Shown: positions 1 to 8,631 of the stretch, piece after piece
How positions within the stretch are numbered: the first letter of the stretch is position 1
Layout of the letters: each line of letters opens with the position of its first letter
Source: Acidimicrobiia bacterium
Lineage (GTDB): Bacteria > Acidobacteriota > Vicinamibacteria > Vicinamibacterales > UBA2999
NCBI GenBank assembly: GCA_016871375.1
Contig: VFYY01000021.1
Coordinates: 1-35,664, forward strand
Direction: 5' to 3'
DNA length: 35,664 nucleotides
Position numbers and translations under genes: made by a program
Notes under the pieces: generated by a model
Told to the model about the DNA's origin: nothing
The model's input: the letters and a program-made list of their open reading frames with translations, nothing else
Databases searched by the model: none

Positions 1-770
1 GCGCCCGTCCGGGCGTCAGGACGCAGCAGGCGCGCGGTGAACGTCAGGTTGACCGGCCGCGACAGCGCGCCGGGATCCTCGACGGTGGCGTTCAGGCGCA
101 GCGTGCCGTAGTTCACGCGCGTGTAGCGTTCGCTGACGTGGAGCTGGCCGGTGTGCGGGGTGCCGCGGCGGTCGAACCACCACTTGTCGTTGAAGCCGAC
201 GGTGTCCACGACGAGCGTGTCGCCCTCGAAGCGGCCGATCGAATGGCCCAGCCAGTTCGGCACCCATTCGTCCTTCGGCGGATGCGTGCGGCCGTCCATG
301 TAGATCACGCGATGGTTGCCGGCGTCGCCGAGCTCGTTGAGCTTGTAGACATGCGACAGCCCCCGGGAGGTGTACGACATCGCGAACGTCCACGGGTAGG
401 GATTGGTCCGCAGCACGCTCATGGGCAGGCAGACGGTGTAGGGATCGTCCTGCGAGCGGCGTTTGTCGCGCAGCTCGCGCGCCCACGGCAGCAGCGGCAG
501 CTCGCCGGGCTTCAGCCCGCCGTTGGCCTCGATGTCCTGGATGGCGCCGCCGCCCACCCAGGGGCCGGTCAGATCGATCGTGCCGTCAGGGAGGCGCGGA
601 ACGGGCCGGCTGGCGGCTTCCGATTCCGACACGACGGGGCTGCCGGGATTGATGAACGCGACGCCGCCTTCGCGAGTGAGGGTGACACCGCCTTGCGCTG
701 CCACGCCCGCACTCGCGAGGACGACCGCCGCGAGGACATTACGGAGTCGGGAGAGGAGCCTGCTGCCCAT
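1..770 (-). CDS. DUF6152-partner secreted protein (copy A), 3' end truncated by window edge
   Basis: Own reading of the minus strand from ATG at 770: MGSRLLSRLRNVLAAVVLASAGVAAQG...PRLPDGTIDLTGPWVGGG...GHSIGRFEGDTLVVDTVGFNDKWWFDRRGTPHTGQLHVSERYTR; absent from the ORF track because no stop lies in the window. Clearly homologous to copies at 1169, 2106, 7258 and 17968. Confidence 0.85.
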   Translation of the reverse strand, partial: MGSRLLSRLRNVLAAVVLASAGVAAQGGVTLTREGGVAFINPGSPVVSESEAASRPVPRLPDGTIDLTGPWVGGGAIQDIEANGGLKPGELPLLPWARELRDKRRSQDDPYTVCLPMSVLRTNPYPWTFAMSYTSRGLSHVYKLNELGDAGNHRVIYMDGRTHPPKDEWVPNWLGHSIGRFEGDTLVVDTVGFNDKWWFDRRGTPHTGQLHVSERYTRVNYGTLRLNATVEDPGALSRPVNLTFTARLLRPDARTG

Positions 771-1155
771 CGGGGCCGCCCTGCGTGAAGAGCGGCTTGT
801 CCGGCGTCTCCGCCTTCGCGATGTACATCAGCGAACCGCGGCTCTCGACGACGAGGCCGCCGAAGCCCTCGAACACGACCTTGTCGCCCTTCTTCAGGTC
901 GTTCGGGCCCCAGCCCTGGCGGCGGATCGAGTTCGGGCTCGTGAGCTCCATGTTCCAGTTCGTCACCTTGCCGTCGGGGCCGGCGACGTCGATGTAGACG
1001 CGCATGTGCGGGTTGGTCCACGCGACCTCGGTGACCGTGCCGGCGAGCTTGACGCGCTTCTTCGCGTCGTACTCGGTGTCGAAGCCGTGGTGCGCGACCA
1101 CGGGCGCGGCCATCCCGATCAGGCCGAGCGCGACTCCCAGAATTCCCAGTCTCAT
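739..1155 (-). CDS. DUF6152-like small secreted protein (copy 1)
   Basis: Signal peptide then AHHGFDTEYDAKKRVKLAGTVTEVAWTNPHMRVYIDV...; same family as 3000, 6792, 8138, 18848. Confidence 0.85.
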   Translation of the reverse strand: MRLGILGVALGLIGMAAPVVAHHGFDTEYDAKKRVKLAGTVTEVAWTNPHMRVYIDVAGPDGKVTNWNMELTSPNSIRRQGWGPNDLKKGDKVVFEGFGGLVVESRGSLMYIAKAETPDKPLFTQGGPDGQQAPLPTP

Positions 1156-1168
1156 AGCGATCTCCCAG

Positions 1169-2032
1169 TTACCGTTGATTGCTCGTGCCGGAGCCGATCC
1201 CCTGCAGCCCGCCGGCCCGGCCGTACTGATTGTCCTCCAGGCAGATGAACTCCATCAGGTCGCCGATGCCGGTCTCCGGATCGGGCCGCAGCAGACGCGC
1301 CGTGAACTTCAGCGTCACCGGCTTCGAGAACGCGCCTGGATCGTCGAGCGTGAACTCGTTGACCATGCGGCCCCAGCTGATGCGCGTCCACCGCTCGATC
1401 GTGTGCAACTGCTCGGTGTGCGGCGTGCCGCGGCTGTCGAACCAGAACTTGTCGTTGTAGCCGACGGTGTCGATGACGAGCGTGTCGCCTTCCCAGTGGC
1501 CGATGGAGTGGCCCCACCAGTTCGGCACCCATTCGTCCTTCGGCGGGTGCTTGCGGCCGTCCATGTAGACGACGCGGTGCGCGCCGGCGTCGCCGGTCTC
1601 GTGCAGCACGTAGATGTGCGAGAGGCCCCTGGACGTGTACGACATCGCGAACTTCCAGGGATACGGGTTCACGCGCGGCACGCTCATCGGCAGGCACGCG
1701 GTGTACGGCTCGTCCTTGGCCAGCCGCTTGTCGCGCAGCTCGCGCGCCCACGGCAGCAGCGGCAGCTCGCCCGGCTTGAGGCCGCCGTCGCGCTCGATGT
1801 CGCCGTTGGACCCGCCGCCGATCCACGGGCCGGTCAGGTCCACCCTGCCGTCGGGCAGGCGCGGAATCGGGCGGCTCGTCGCCTCGGCGTCGCTCACAGT
1901 GGGGCTGCCCGGGTTGATGTAGCGGACGCCGCCATCCGTCTGCACGCCCTGGTTTCCCCCGCCGCGGCCCTGCGCATAGACCACGCCGGCCACTCCGACC
2001 ACAGTGATCGCGATGATCGACAGTCTTCTCAC
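1169..2032 (-). CDS. DUF6152-partner secreted protein (copy B)
   Basis: Signal peptide; PRLPDGRVDLTGPWIGGG; GHSIGHWEGDTLVIDTVGYNDKFWFDSRGTPHTEQLHTIERWTR; C-terminal FICLEDNQYG. Confidence 0.85.
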   Translation of the reverse strand: MRRLSIIAITVVGVAGVVYAQGRGGGNQGVQTDGGVRYINPGSPTVSDAEATSRPIPRLPDGRVDLTGPWIGGGSNGDIERDGGLKPGELPLLPWARELRDKRLAKDEPYTACLPMSVPRVNPYPWKFAMSYTSRGLSHIYVLHETGDAGAHRVVYMDGRKHPPKDEWVPNWWGHSIGHWEGDTLVIDTVGYNDKFWFDSRGTPHTEQLHTIERWTRISWGRMVNEFTLDDPGAFSKPVTLKFTARLLRPDPETGIGDLMEFICLEDNQYGRAGGLQGIGSGTSNQR

Positions 2033-2085
2033 GTACGTCCTCCGTGTCTTTTCTGCCAGCTGCCTGCTGCCGGCTGCCCGCTTAC

Positions 2086-2109
2086 GGGCGATGCATGCGT
2101 CGCCCCTAC
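2086..2109 (-). repeat. REP-like GTAG hairpin, family A (GTAGGGGCGACGCATGCATCGCCC)
   Basis: Near-perfect palindrome preceded by GTAG; TAG is the stop codon of the 2106..2909 gene. Confidence 0.75.
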
Positions 2110-2909
2110 TTCTTGGTCTCGCCAGTGGCCGGGTTGAACCCCGGGATCGTCTGCTGCCCGTACTGATTGTTCTCCTGGCAGATGTACTCGAGCAGCTCGT
2201 CTCCGGGCGGGCTCAGCGTCGCCGTGAAGACGAATTCGAGCGGCCTGGTGAACATCTCCGGATCCGTCATCGTGACTCGGTTCTCCATCGTCCCCAGCGA
2301 CGTGCGCGTCCACCGCTCGACGATGTGCAGCTGCTCGCTGTGCGGGGTGCCGCGGCGATCGAACCAGAACTTGTCGTTGAAGCCGATGGTGTCGATGACG
2401 AGCGTGTCCTTCTCCCACCAGCCGATCGAGTGGCCGTACCACGTCGGGTCCAGCTCCTCGATCGGCGGGTGCTTCCGGCCGTCCATGAAGACCTGCCGGT
2501 AGCTGTGGATGTTGCCCTCGTGGAGGATGAACAGGTGCGTCGCCGCCCTGTGCGTCGGCGTCTGCACGAAGCGGTACGGGAACGGCGTCACGCGCGGCAC
2601 GCCCATCGGCAGGCAGCGGTTGTGCGGCTCCTGCGTGACGTCCCGGGAGGCCAGGATCGCCTTCGCCTTCGGCGTCATCAGCGCATCGAGCGTGCCGGGC
2701 TTCATCCCGCCCTCGCGCTCGATGTCGTTGATCGGCCCGCCGCCGACCCAGACGCCCGAGAGATCGACGGTGCCATCGGGCAGCCGCGGCACGGGTCCCT
2801 CAGGCGGGCCCTTGCGCCGCTGCGTGCTGATCGACGGACCGCCGCCCTGCGCATCGGCCAGGACGGGGACGATCGACACGACGAGCGCGAGGACAAACAG
2901 CTTCTTCAT
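2106..2909 (-). CDS. DUF6152-partner secreted protein (copy C)
   Basis: PRLPDGTVDLSGVWVGGG; GHSIGWWEKDTLVIDTIGFNDKFWFDRRGTPHSEQLHIVERWTR; YICQENNQYG. Confidence 0.85.
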   Translation of the reverse strand: MKKLFVLALVVSIVPVLADAQGGGPSISTQRRKGPPEGPVPRLPDGTVDLSGVWVGGGPINDIEREGGMKPGTLDALMTPKAKAILASRDVTQEPHNRCLPMGVPRVTPFPYRFVQTPTHRAATHLFILHEGNIHSYRQVFMDGRKHPPIEELDPTWYGHSIGWWEKDTLVIDTIGFNDKFWFDRRGTPHSEQLHIVERWTRTSLGTMENRVTMTDPEMFTRPLEFVFTATLSPPGDELLEYICQENNQYGQQTIPGFNPATGETKK

Positions 2910-2924
2910 GGCAACCTCGGCATG

Positions 2925-3003
2925 TGCGATTTGCGATTTGCGATTTGTGATTTCAAATCACAAATCGCAAATCACAAATCACAAATCACAAATCGCAAAT
3001 CAC
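2925..3003. repeat. Heptanucleotide array (TGCGATT)n / (CRCAAAT)n arranged as an inverted pair
   Basis: 19-bp perfect arms 2935-2953 and 2955-2973 around a single C; then further CRCAAAT units. Confidence 0.9.
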
Positions 3004-3386
3004 TGATCGTTATTACCCGAAAAGACTTTCTTGCCGTCGGGCAGCGTGACGACGCGCGCGTTGGCGATGCTCGCGCCCGAGCGCGCCTGGATCCCCTCGA
3101 TGCTGACGCTGTCGCCGATCTTCACCGCGGTGCGCGTCCAGCCGTTGCGCACGAGCGCGCTGACGGCCAGCAGCTCGAGGTTCCAGTTCACCACCGACCC
3201 GTCCGGCTGCTTCACGTCGATGTACATCCGGGCGTGCGGGTTCGTCCACTCGATCTTGGTCACGGTGCCCGCGAGCGCGACCGTCTTGTTCGGGTCGTAC
3301 TCGCCGGTAATCGAGTGGTGCGCGACCGCAGGAACCGCCGCGCACAGGAACGCGAGTGCGGCGGCAAACGCCAGTTTCGTCTTCAT
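3000..3386 (-). CDS. DUF6152-like small secreted protein (copy 2)
   Basis: Start chosen at MKTKLAFAAALAFLCAAVPAVAHHSITGEYD (ATG 3386, preceded by GGAGGAGCG) rather than the longer ORF start at 3443. Confidence 0.85.
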   Translation of the reverse strand: MKTKLAFAAALAFLCAAVPAVAHHSITGEYDPNKTVALAGTVTKIEWTNPHARMYIDVKQPDGSVVNWNLELLAVSALVRNGWTRTAVKIGDSVSIEGIQARSGASIANARVVTLPDGKKVFSGNNDQ

Positions 3387-3401
3387 CGCTCCTCCGCAGA
3401 C

Positions 3402-3425
3402 GGGCGACGCATGCGCCGCCCCTAC
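3402..3425 (-). repeat. REP-like GTAG hairpin, family A (GTAGGGGCGGCGCATGCGTCGCCC)
   Basis: Same sequence family as 2086 and 17948. Confidence 0.75.
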
Positions 3426-3426
3426 C

Positions 3427-3468
3427 CACCTACGACCTACCACCTACCACCTACCACCTACCACCTAG
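3427..3468. repeat. Heptanucleotide array (CACCTAC)x6
   Basis: cacctac gacctac cacctac cacctac cacctac cacctag. Confidence 0.9.
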
Positions 3469-6400
3469 AACTCGTACTTGACACCGAACTGCATGATACG
3501 CGGCGTGCCGGCCTGCGTCTGGATGCGCCCGAACGTGCCGGCAGCCAGGTTCGTGCCCGGGTTGCCCCAGTTGAAGTGGTTCAGCAGGTTGAACGTCTCG
3601 ACCCGCAGCTCGATGTTCTGCGCCGTGCCGAAGTTGATCAGCTTGGCCAGCGACAGGTCGATCGTCCAGAACGCCGGCCCCTTGATGCTGTTGCGGACCA
3701 GGTTGCCGAAGGTCCCGAGCGCCGGCTGCGCGAACGCGGCGCGGTTGAGATACGCGTTCAGCGTCTTGCTGCCATAGACGTCGTCGCTCACCTGGTTGAC
3801 GCGCTGCTCCTGGAACCGCTGGCCGTTGAGCGCGCGATCGCTGCCCGTGGTCACGCTCAGCCAGCTCCCCGAGCGGGCGTTGAAGATGCCCGACGCGCGC
3901 CAGCCGGAGACGATCGCCCGCGCGACCGCGTTGCCGACGTCCGGCGTCTGGTAGCCCACCGTGAAGTTGCTGATGTGCGTGCGGTCCTGATCGCAGTGGC
4001 CGCGGTCGGCGTCGGGATTATCGGGGTTGGTCGGCCCCTGCGCGAGCTGCGGGAAGCCGCCGGTCGTGTTGTCGCCCCAGCAGCGGGAGATCGTGTAGTT
4101 GCCGCTCAGGCTGATGCCGGCCGTCGAGCGGCGCCGGAACGCCAGGCGCAGCCCGCGGTAGTCCTGCGTGCCGATGCTGGTGTGCAGATCGAGGTTGCCG
4201 ATGAGCGCCGCCGACGCCGGGTTCTCGCCGGACACGGTCAGGCGCCGACGCTGGTTGACCGACGCGGTCGTGCCGCAGTTGGCCATCGTCACGCCGTTGA
4301 TCGTGCAGGCGCCCGTGCCGAAGAAGAGGCCGGGATTGAGCTGGATCTGCATCCACAGCCGGTCCGTGTAGCTGCCCAGGTAGGCGGCCGACACGCCCCA
4401 GTCGCTGCCGATCTGCCGCTCGAGCGTGACGTTCCACTGCTGCACGCGCGGCGAGTTGATCCCCGGGTCGGTCGCGCCGAAGGCGCCGAACGGAATGAAG
4501 TTCACCTCGCGGAACGGCACGATCGGGTGCGGGTCGCCGCCGAGATGGCCATACGGGTTGTCGAAGCCGCCTGGCGGGTTCTCGATGAGCGAGCGGTTGC
4601 CCCATGGCGGCGACTGCGTGTTGATGTTGTGCCGCTCGGCGGTCGGGAAGTCATACGAGATGCCGTACGAGGAGCGCAGCGCCATGCGCCCGTCGCCCGT
4701 CATGTCCCAGGCGACGCCGACACGCGGCGACACATTGAGCCACTGCTTCTTCAGGCCCGTGTTCCCGTCGGGGAAGCCGGGGTCGCCGGGGTAGATGAAC
4801 CCGGCCGGCGCGTTGACGAACACCGTGCTCTTCACGTTGCGCCGGAAGTTGTCCATGCTGAAGTTGTAGACCTGCCCGTTCTCGAGCTGCTGCCCGAGGA
4901 ACGGCTCCCACCGCAGGCCCGCGTTCAGCGTCATGCGCGTGTTCATGCGCCAGGTGTCCTGGCCGTAGAAGCCGACATACCACATGTGCATCGGCATCTG
5001 CGCCGGGCCCCCGTGCTCGAGACGCGAGACGCGGCCGAGCACGAAGTCCGAGAGGCCGAGGCCGGTGACGTTGCCGTTGACCTGCCAGTCGCCGCCCGAC
5101 CGCGCGTGGGTGAGGAAGTCCATCTTCCAGTAGGCGATGTTGCCGCCGACCGACAGCTGATGGTTGCCCTTCACGACGGAGAAGTCGTCGCTGACCTGGT
5201 AGGTATTGGTGTTGAACTTGCCCGTCGTCGCCGTGCCCGCCGAGATGCTGAACGCGCCGGACACCGCCATCACCATCTCGCCAGGCTGATAGCTGAAGAC
5301 GTTCGAGCCGAGGTCCCGCGGCGCGAACCACGGCGGGCTGCTGCGGTCGATGGCCGTGCGGTTGAACGCGAAGCGCAGCGAGTTGACCGTCGTGTTGCTG
5401 AGCACCATCGTGCTGCCCGCCGCCGCCGACTGCGCCAGGTTGTCGAGACCCGGGGTGCCGACCGTCAGCACGTTGTCCGGGTTCTCGGCAAACGGCGACG
5501 GTTTCAGGTGCTTGGTGCGCATGTAGCGGCCGAAGATCGAGTGGTTCTGGCTCCACTGGAAGTCCACACGGCCGACTTCCTGGTCCTCGTCGCGGTTGTC
5601 CGAGGTCGTGTAGGTGATCTCGCCGCACGGGTTCGTCGTGCTCGGCAGCCGCCGGGCCAGGTTGAGCGCCGCGGGGCTGAAGAGCGCGGGGTTGACGCGG
5701 TTGCCGACAAACGGCGCGTTGAGCGTCACGTTGCGGCCCTGGCACGCGACGGACGCAAACTGCGTGAAGTCGCCCGCCAGCATCGCGGCGGTCGGCACGT
5801 AGGTGATGTTCGCGGACGGCCGCTGGCGCGTGCGCGTGTTCTGATAGCCGCCGAAGAAGAACAGGCGGTCGCGGAGGATCGGACCACCCAGCGTGCCGCC
5901 GTACTGGTTGCGGTTCAGGCCGTCGTCCACGCGCTTGCCGTCGGGCCCGATACGGGCGAACGGGTCGGTGGCGTTGAAGCGGCGGTCGCGCAGGAACTCG
6001 AAGACGTTGCCGTGATACGCGTTGGTGCCCGAGCGGGTCACCGCGTTCACCGACGCGCCGGAATGGATGCCGTTCTGCGCGGTGAGGCCGCTCGTCGCCA
6101 CGCTGAACTCCTGCAGCGCGTCGGGGAACGGCAGCGGCAGGTTCGCGTTGTTCTGCGGGTTGTTGTGCATGGCGCCGTCGAGCAGGTAGGCGACGCCGAA
6201 CGAGAGGCCGCCCGCCACGGAGATGCTGACGCCGCCCGTCATGCTGCGGCTGTCGGCGGTGCCCGTCTGCACGGCGGCGCCGCTGAGCACGATCAGGTCG
6301 GTGACCTGGCGGCCCTGCAGCGGCAGCTCGTGGACGTTCTGCACGACGTCGCTGATGCCGGCGCTGCGGACGTCCACGATCGGCGCGGCGGCTTCAACCG

Positions 6401-6755
6401 ACACGGTTTCCTGCAGGCTGCCAAGGCCGAGCTGCGCGTTGATCGTCGGCGTGGCGCCCACCTGGAGCTGGAGGCCGGTCTGCACGTAGGTGCGGAAGCC
6501 CTGGAGCGCGACTTCGAGGCGATAGGGGCCGGTCGGCAGGTTCGTCATTACCCACTGGCCGTTGCCGTCGGTGACGACCGTACGCGTGGTGCCGATGTCG
6601 GTCTGGGTGGCAGTGACGGTGACACCGGGCAGCACGGCGCCGCTTTCGTCCGTGACCCGGCCGCTCAGTTCGGCGGTCGCCTGCGCGAAGGCGGCCGTGC
6701 TGGTCAGAAGCAAGCTCAGAACGCCGATCGAGAAACCTCGAAGCACGCGCGTCAT
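3465..6755 (-). CDS. TonB-dependent receptor, Oar-like, with N-terminal carboxypeptidase-regulatory-like domain
   Basis: Signal peptide; ATAELSGRVTDESGAVLPGVTVTATQTDIGTTRTVVTDGNGQW; plug and barrel; terminal aromatic residue (FGVKYEF). Confidence 0.92.
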   Translation of the reverse strand: MTRVLRGFSIGVLSLLLTSTAAFAQATAELSGRVTDESGAVLPGVTVTATQTDIGTTRTVVTDGNGQWVMTNLPTGPYRLEVALQGFRTYVQTGLQLQVGATPTINAQLGLGSLQETVSVEAAAPIVDVRSAGISDVVQNVHELPLQGRQVTDLIVLSGAAVQTGTADSRSMTGGVSISVAGGLSFGVAYLLDGAMHNNPQNNANLPLPFPDALQEFSVATSGLTAQNGIHSGASVNAVTRSGTNAYHGNVFEFLRDRRFNATDPFARIGPDGKRVDDGLNRNQYGGTLGGPILRDRLFFFGGYQNTRTRQRPSANITYVPTAAMLAGDFTQFASVACQGRNVTLNAPFVGNRVNPALFSPAALNLARRLPSTTNPCGEITYTTSDNRDEDQEVGRVDFQWSQNHSIFGRYMRTKHLKPSPFAENPDNVLTVGTPGLDNLAQSAAAGSTMVLSNTTVNSLRFAFNRTAIDRSSPPWFAPRDLGSNVFSYQPGEMVMAVSGAFSISAGTATTGKFNTNTYQVSDDFSVVKGNHQLSVGGNIAYWKMDFLTHARSGGDWQVNGNVTGLGLSDFVLGRVSRLEHGGPAQMPMHMWYVGFYGQDTWRMNTRMTLNAGLRWEPFLGQQLENGQVYNFSMDNFRRNVKSTVFVNAPAGFIYPGDPGFPDGNTGLKKQWLNVSPRVGVAWDMTGDGRMALRSSYGISYDFPTAERHNINTQSPPWGNRSLIENPPGGFDNPYGHLGGDPHPIVPFREVNFIPFGAFGATDPGINSPRVQQWNVTLERQIGSDWGVSAAYLGSYTDRLWMQIQLNPGLFFGTGACTINGVTMANCGTTASVNQRRRLTVSGENPASAALIGNLDLHTSIGTQDYRGLRLAFRRRSTAGISLSGNYTISRCWGDNTTGGFPQLAQGPTNPDNPDADRGHCDQDRTHISNFTVGYQTPDVGNAVARAIVSGWRASGIFNARSGSWLSVTTGSDRALNGQRFQEQRVNQVSDDVYGSKTLNAYLNRAAFAQPALGTFGNLVRNSIKGPAFWTIDLSLAKLINFGTAQNIELRVETFNLLNHFNWGNPGTNLAAGTFGRIQTQAGTPRIMQFGVKYEF

Positions 6756-6791
6756 CCCTGAACCTCCTGCCCCCTGGTAGTAGTGCCGCGT

Positions 6792-7205
6792 TTAGCGATT
6801 TGGCTGCGGACTGCCGTCGTCCGCCGAGCCCGAGAAGAGCGACCGCCCGCTCGGCAGCACGATGGACGTCGCGTTCATACGGTAGGTGTTGGCGGCGCGG
6901 CCGTCGAACCCCTGCACCTTCACCTTGTCGCCCACTTTGAGCGTGCGGCTCGACCACCCGTTGCGCGCCAGCGCGCTCGGGCTCGCGAGCTCGAGATTCC
7001 AGGTGGCCACCTTGCCCGCCGCGTCCGAGACGTCCACATACACGCGGGCATGGGGGTTGGTCCACTCGATTCGCGTCACGACGCCCTCGAAGCTGACCGG
7101 CTTGCTGGCGTCATATTCAACGGAAAACGAGTGATGCGCAGCGGCGGGAAAGGCGCCAAGCAGAACGCCGAGACCGGCCGCGGCAACGCAACGGGAGAGC
7201 TTCAT
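6792..7205 (-). CDS. DUF6152-like small secreted protein (copy 3)
   Basis: Signal peptide AAAHHSFSVEYDASKPVSFEGVVTRIEWTNPHARVYVDVSDAAGKVATWNLEL. Confidence 0.87.
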   Translation of the reverse strand: MKLSRCVAAAGLGVLLGAFPAAAHHSFSVEYDASKPVSFEGVVTRIEWTNPHARVYVDVSDAAGKVATWNLELASPSALARNGWSSRTLKVGDKVKVQGFDGRAANTYRMNATSIVLPSGRSLFSGSADDGSPQPNR

Positions 7206-7257
7206 GCGGACTCTGCTCCTGAGTTGGGCTGAACGATAGAGAACTTTGATATGTCTG

Positions 7258-8130
7258 TCAACGAGTCGCTGGAGGCCCGATCACCGGGAATTCCCGCGGC
7301 GCCCCGAAGCCCCCGGCGCCCCCGTACTGGTTGTTCTCGTTGCAGATGTACTCGATCAGCTCGTCGCCGGGGTTGCTGAGACGGGCGGTGAAGCGGACGG
7401 TCCACGGCTTCGAATAGGCGCCCGGATCGTCGATGGTGACCACGCGCTCGAGCGTGCCCATGTTGGTCCGGGTGAAGCGCTCGGTCACGCTCGCGCGCTC
7501 GGTCTGCGGGAAGCCCCGCCGATCCATCCAGACCTTGCCGTTGAACCCGATGGTCTCGATGACGAGCGTGTCCCCTTCCCACCGCCCGACCGAGTGGCCG
7601 AACCACGTGGGCACCAGCACGGACTCGTCCGGATGCTTGCCGTTCATGAAGATCTGCCGGTAGCTGTGGATGTTGCCTTCCTCGATGACGAAGATCCGCT
7701 GCGCGGCCCTGCCCGGCGCGGGGTCCGAGACGAACCGCCACGGGTACGGCGCCTTGCGCGGGATGCCCATCGGCAGGCAGTAGCTCGAGGGATCCGCGGT
7801 CGGATCCACCTTCGCCATGTACTCCTTCACCCACGGCAGCACCGGGATCTCGCCGAGCTTGAGGCCGCCGCCGGTCTCGATGTCGCCGTCGGTGCCGCCA
7901 CCCACCCAGAGACCGCTCAGATCGACGGTGCCGTCCGGAAGACGCGGCGTCGGCGTCGTGGGCGGCGGAGGACGACGAACGGCCTGACCGAGCGCGCCGA
8001 GACCGCGTCCGCCTTGCGGCTGCGCGGGCTGCTGCTGCGCGGGCGCCTGCGCGGCAAGCCCATCGACTGCGCTCAGGGCAGGCGGCGCGGCGACTGCGAG
8101 AACTGCGACGAGCGAATAGACCTTTCTCAT
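7258..8130 (-). CDS. DUF6152-partner secreted protein (copy D)
   Basis: PRLPDGTVDLSGLWVGGG; GHSVGRWEGDTLVIETIGFNGKVWMDRRGFPQTE; YICNENNQYG. Confidence 0.85.
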   Translation of the reverse strand: MRKVYSLVAVLAVAAPPALSAVDGLAAQAPAQQQPAQPQGGRGLGALGQAVRRPPPPTTPTPRLPDGTVDLSGLWVGGGTDGDIETGGGLKLGEIPVLPWVKEYMAKVDPTADPSSYCLPMGIPRKAPYPWRFVSDPAPGRAAQRIFVIEEGNIHSYRQIFMNGKHPDESVLVPTWFGHSVGRWEGDTLVIETIGFNGKVWMDRRGFPQTERASVTERFTRTNMGTLERVVTIDDPGAYSKPWTVRFTARLSNPGDELIEYICNENNQYGGAGGFGAPREFPVIGPPATR

Positions 8131-8137
8131 GACACCC

Positions 8138-8566
8138 TCACCGCGCGGGCGCGCCCGCCGCTGCGGGACGCCCGTCTTCGCCGGCCGATCCCGAGAACAG
8201 TTCGCCGCCGGAGGCCGTGCGAATGACCGTGGCGGTCGTGCGATACGTATTCGTGCCCCGGCCCTCGAAGCCTTCCACCGACACCTTCTCGCCCGGCTTC
8301 ACCGAGTTGCGCGTCCAGCCGTTGCGCACGAGCGCGCTGAGGCTGGCCAGCTCGATGTTCCACGTGACCTTCTTGCCGGACGCGTCGGCCGCGTCCACGT
8401 AGACGCGCGCGTGCGGGTTCGTCCATTCGACCTTCGTCACGATGCCCTCGAACTTCACGGGCTTGTTGGCGTCGTACTCGAGCGAGAAGGCATGATGCGC
8501 GGCTGCGGGCGCGGCACTGCCGAGCAGCGTCAGCGCGACGGCCGCGGCGCGGAAACTGATATACAT
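8138..8566 (-). CDS. DUF6152-like small secreted protein (copy 4)
   Basis: Signal peptide AAAHHAFSLEYDANKPVKFEGIVTKVEWTNPHARVYVDAADASGKKVTWNIEL. Confidence 0.87.
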   Translation of the reverse strand: MYISFRAAAVALTLLGSAAPAAAHHAFSLEYDANKPVKFEGIVTKVEWTNPHARVYVDAADASGKKVTWNIELASLSALVRNGWTRNSVKPGEKVSVEGFEGRGTNTYRTTATVIRTASGGELFSGSAGEDGRPAAAGAPAR

Positions 8567-8631
8567 GCGGGACTCCTAACTGATTGGTGTCCCGAAAGAT
8601 ATCACGCTCGCCACTCGGCAGGCGCCGCGAA

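Noticed and set aside
2925-3003. Possible CRISPR or iteron array
   Set aside because: Seven-nucleotide period with no unique spacers; no replication gene nearby.
2004-6761. 1585-aa plus-strand ORF antisense to the TonB receptor
   Set aside because: Arg/His/Val/Ala-rich low-information translation antisense to a well-supported gene; typical of GC-rich antisense frames.
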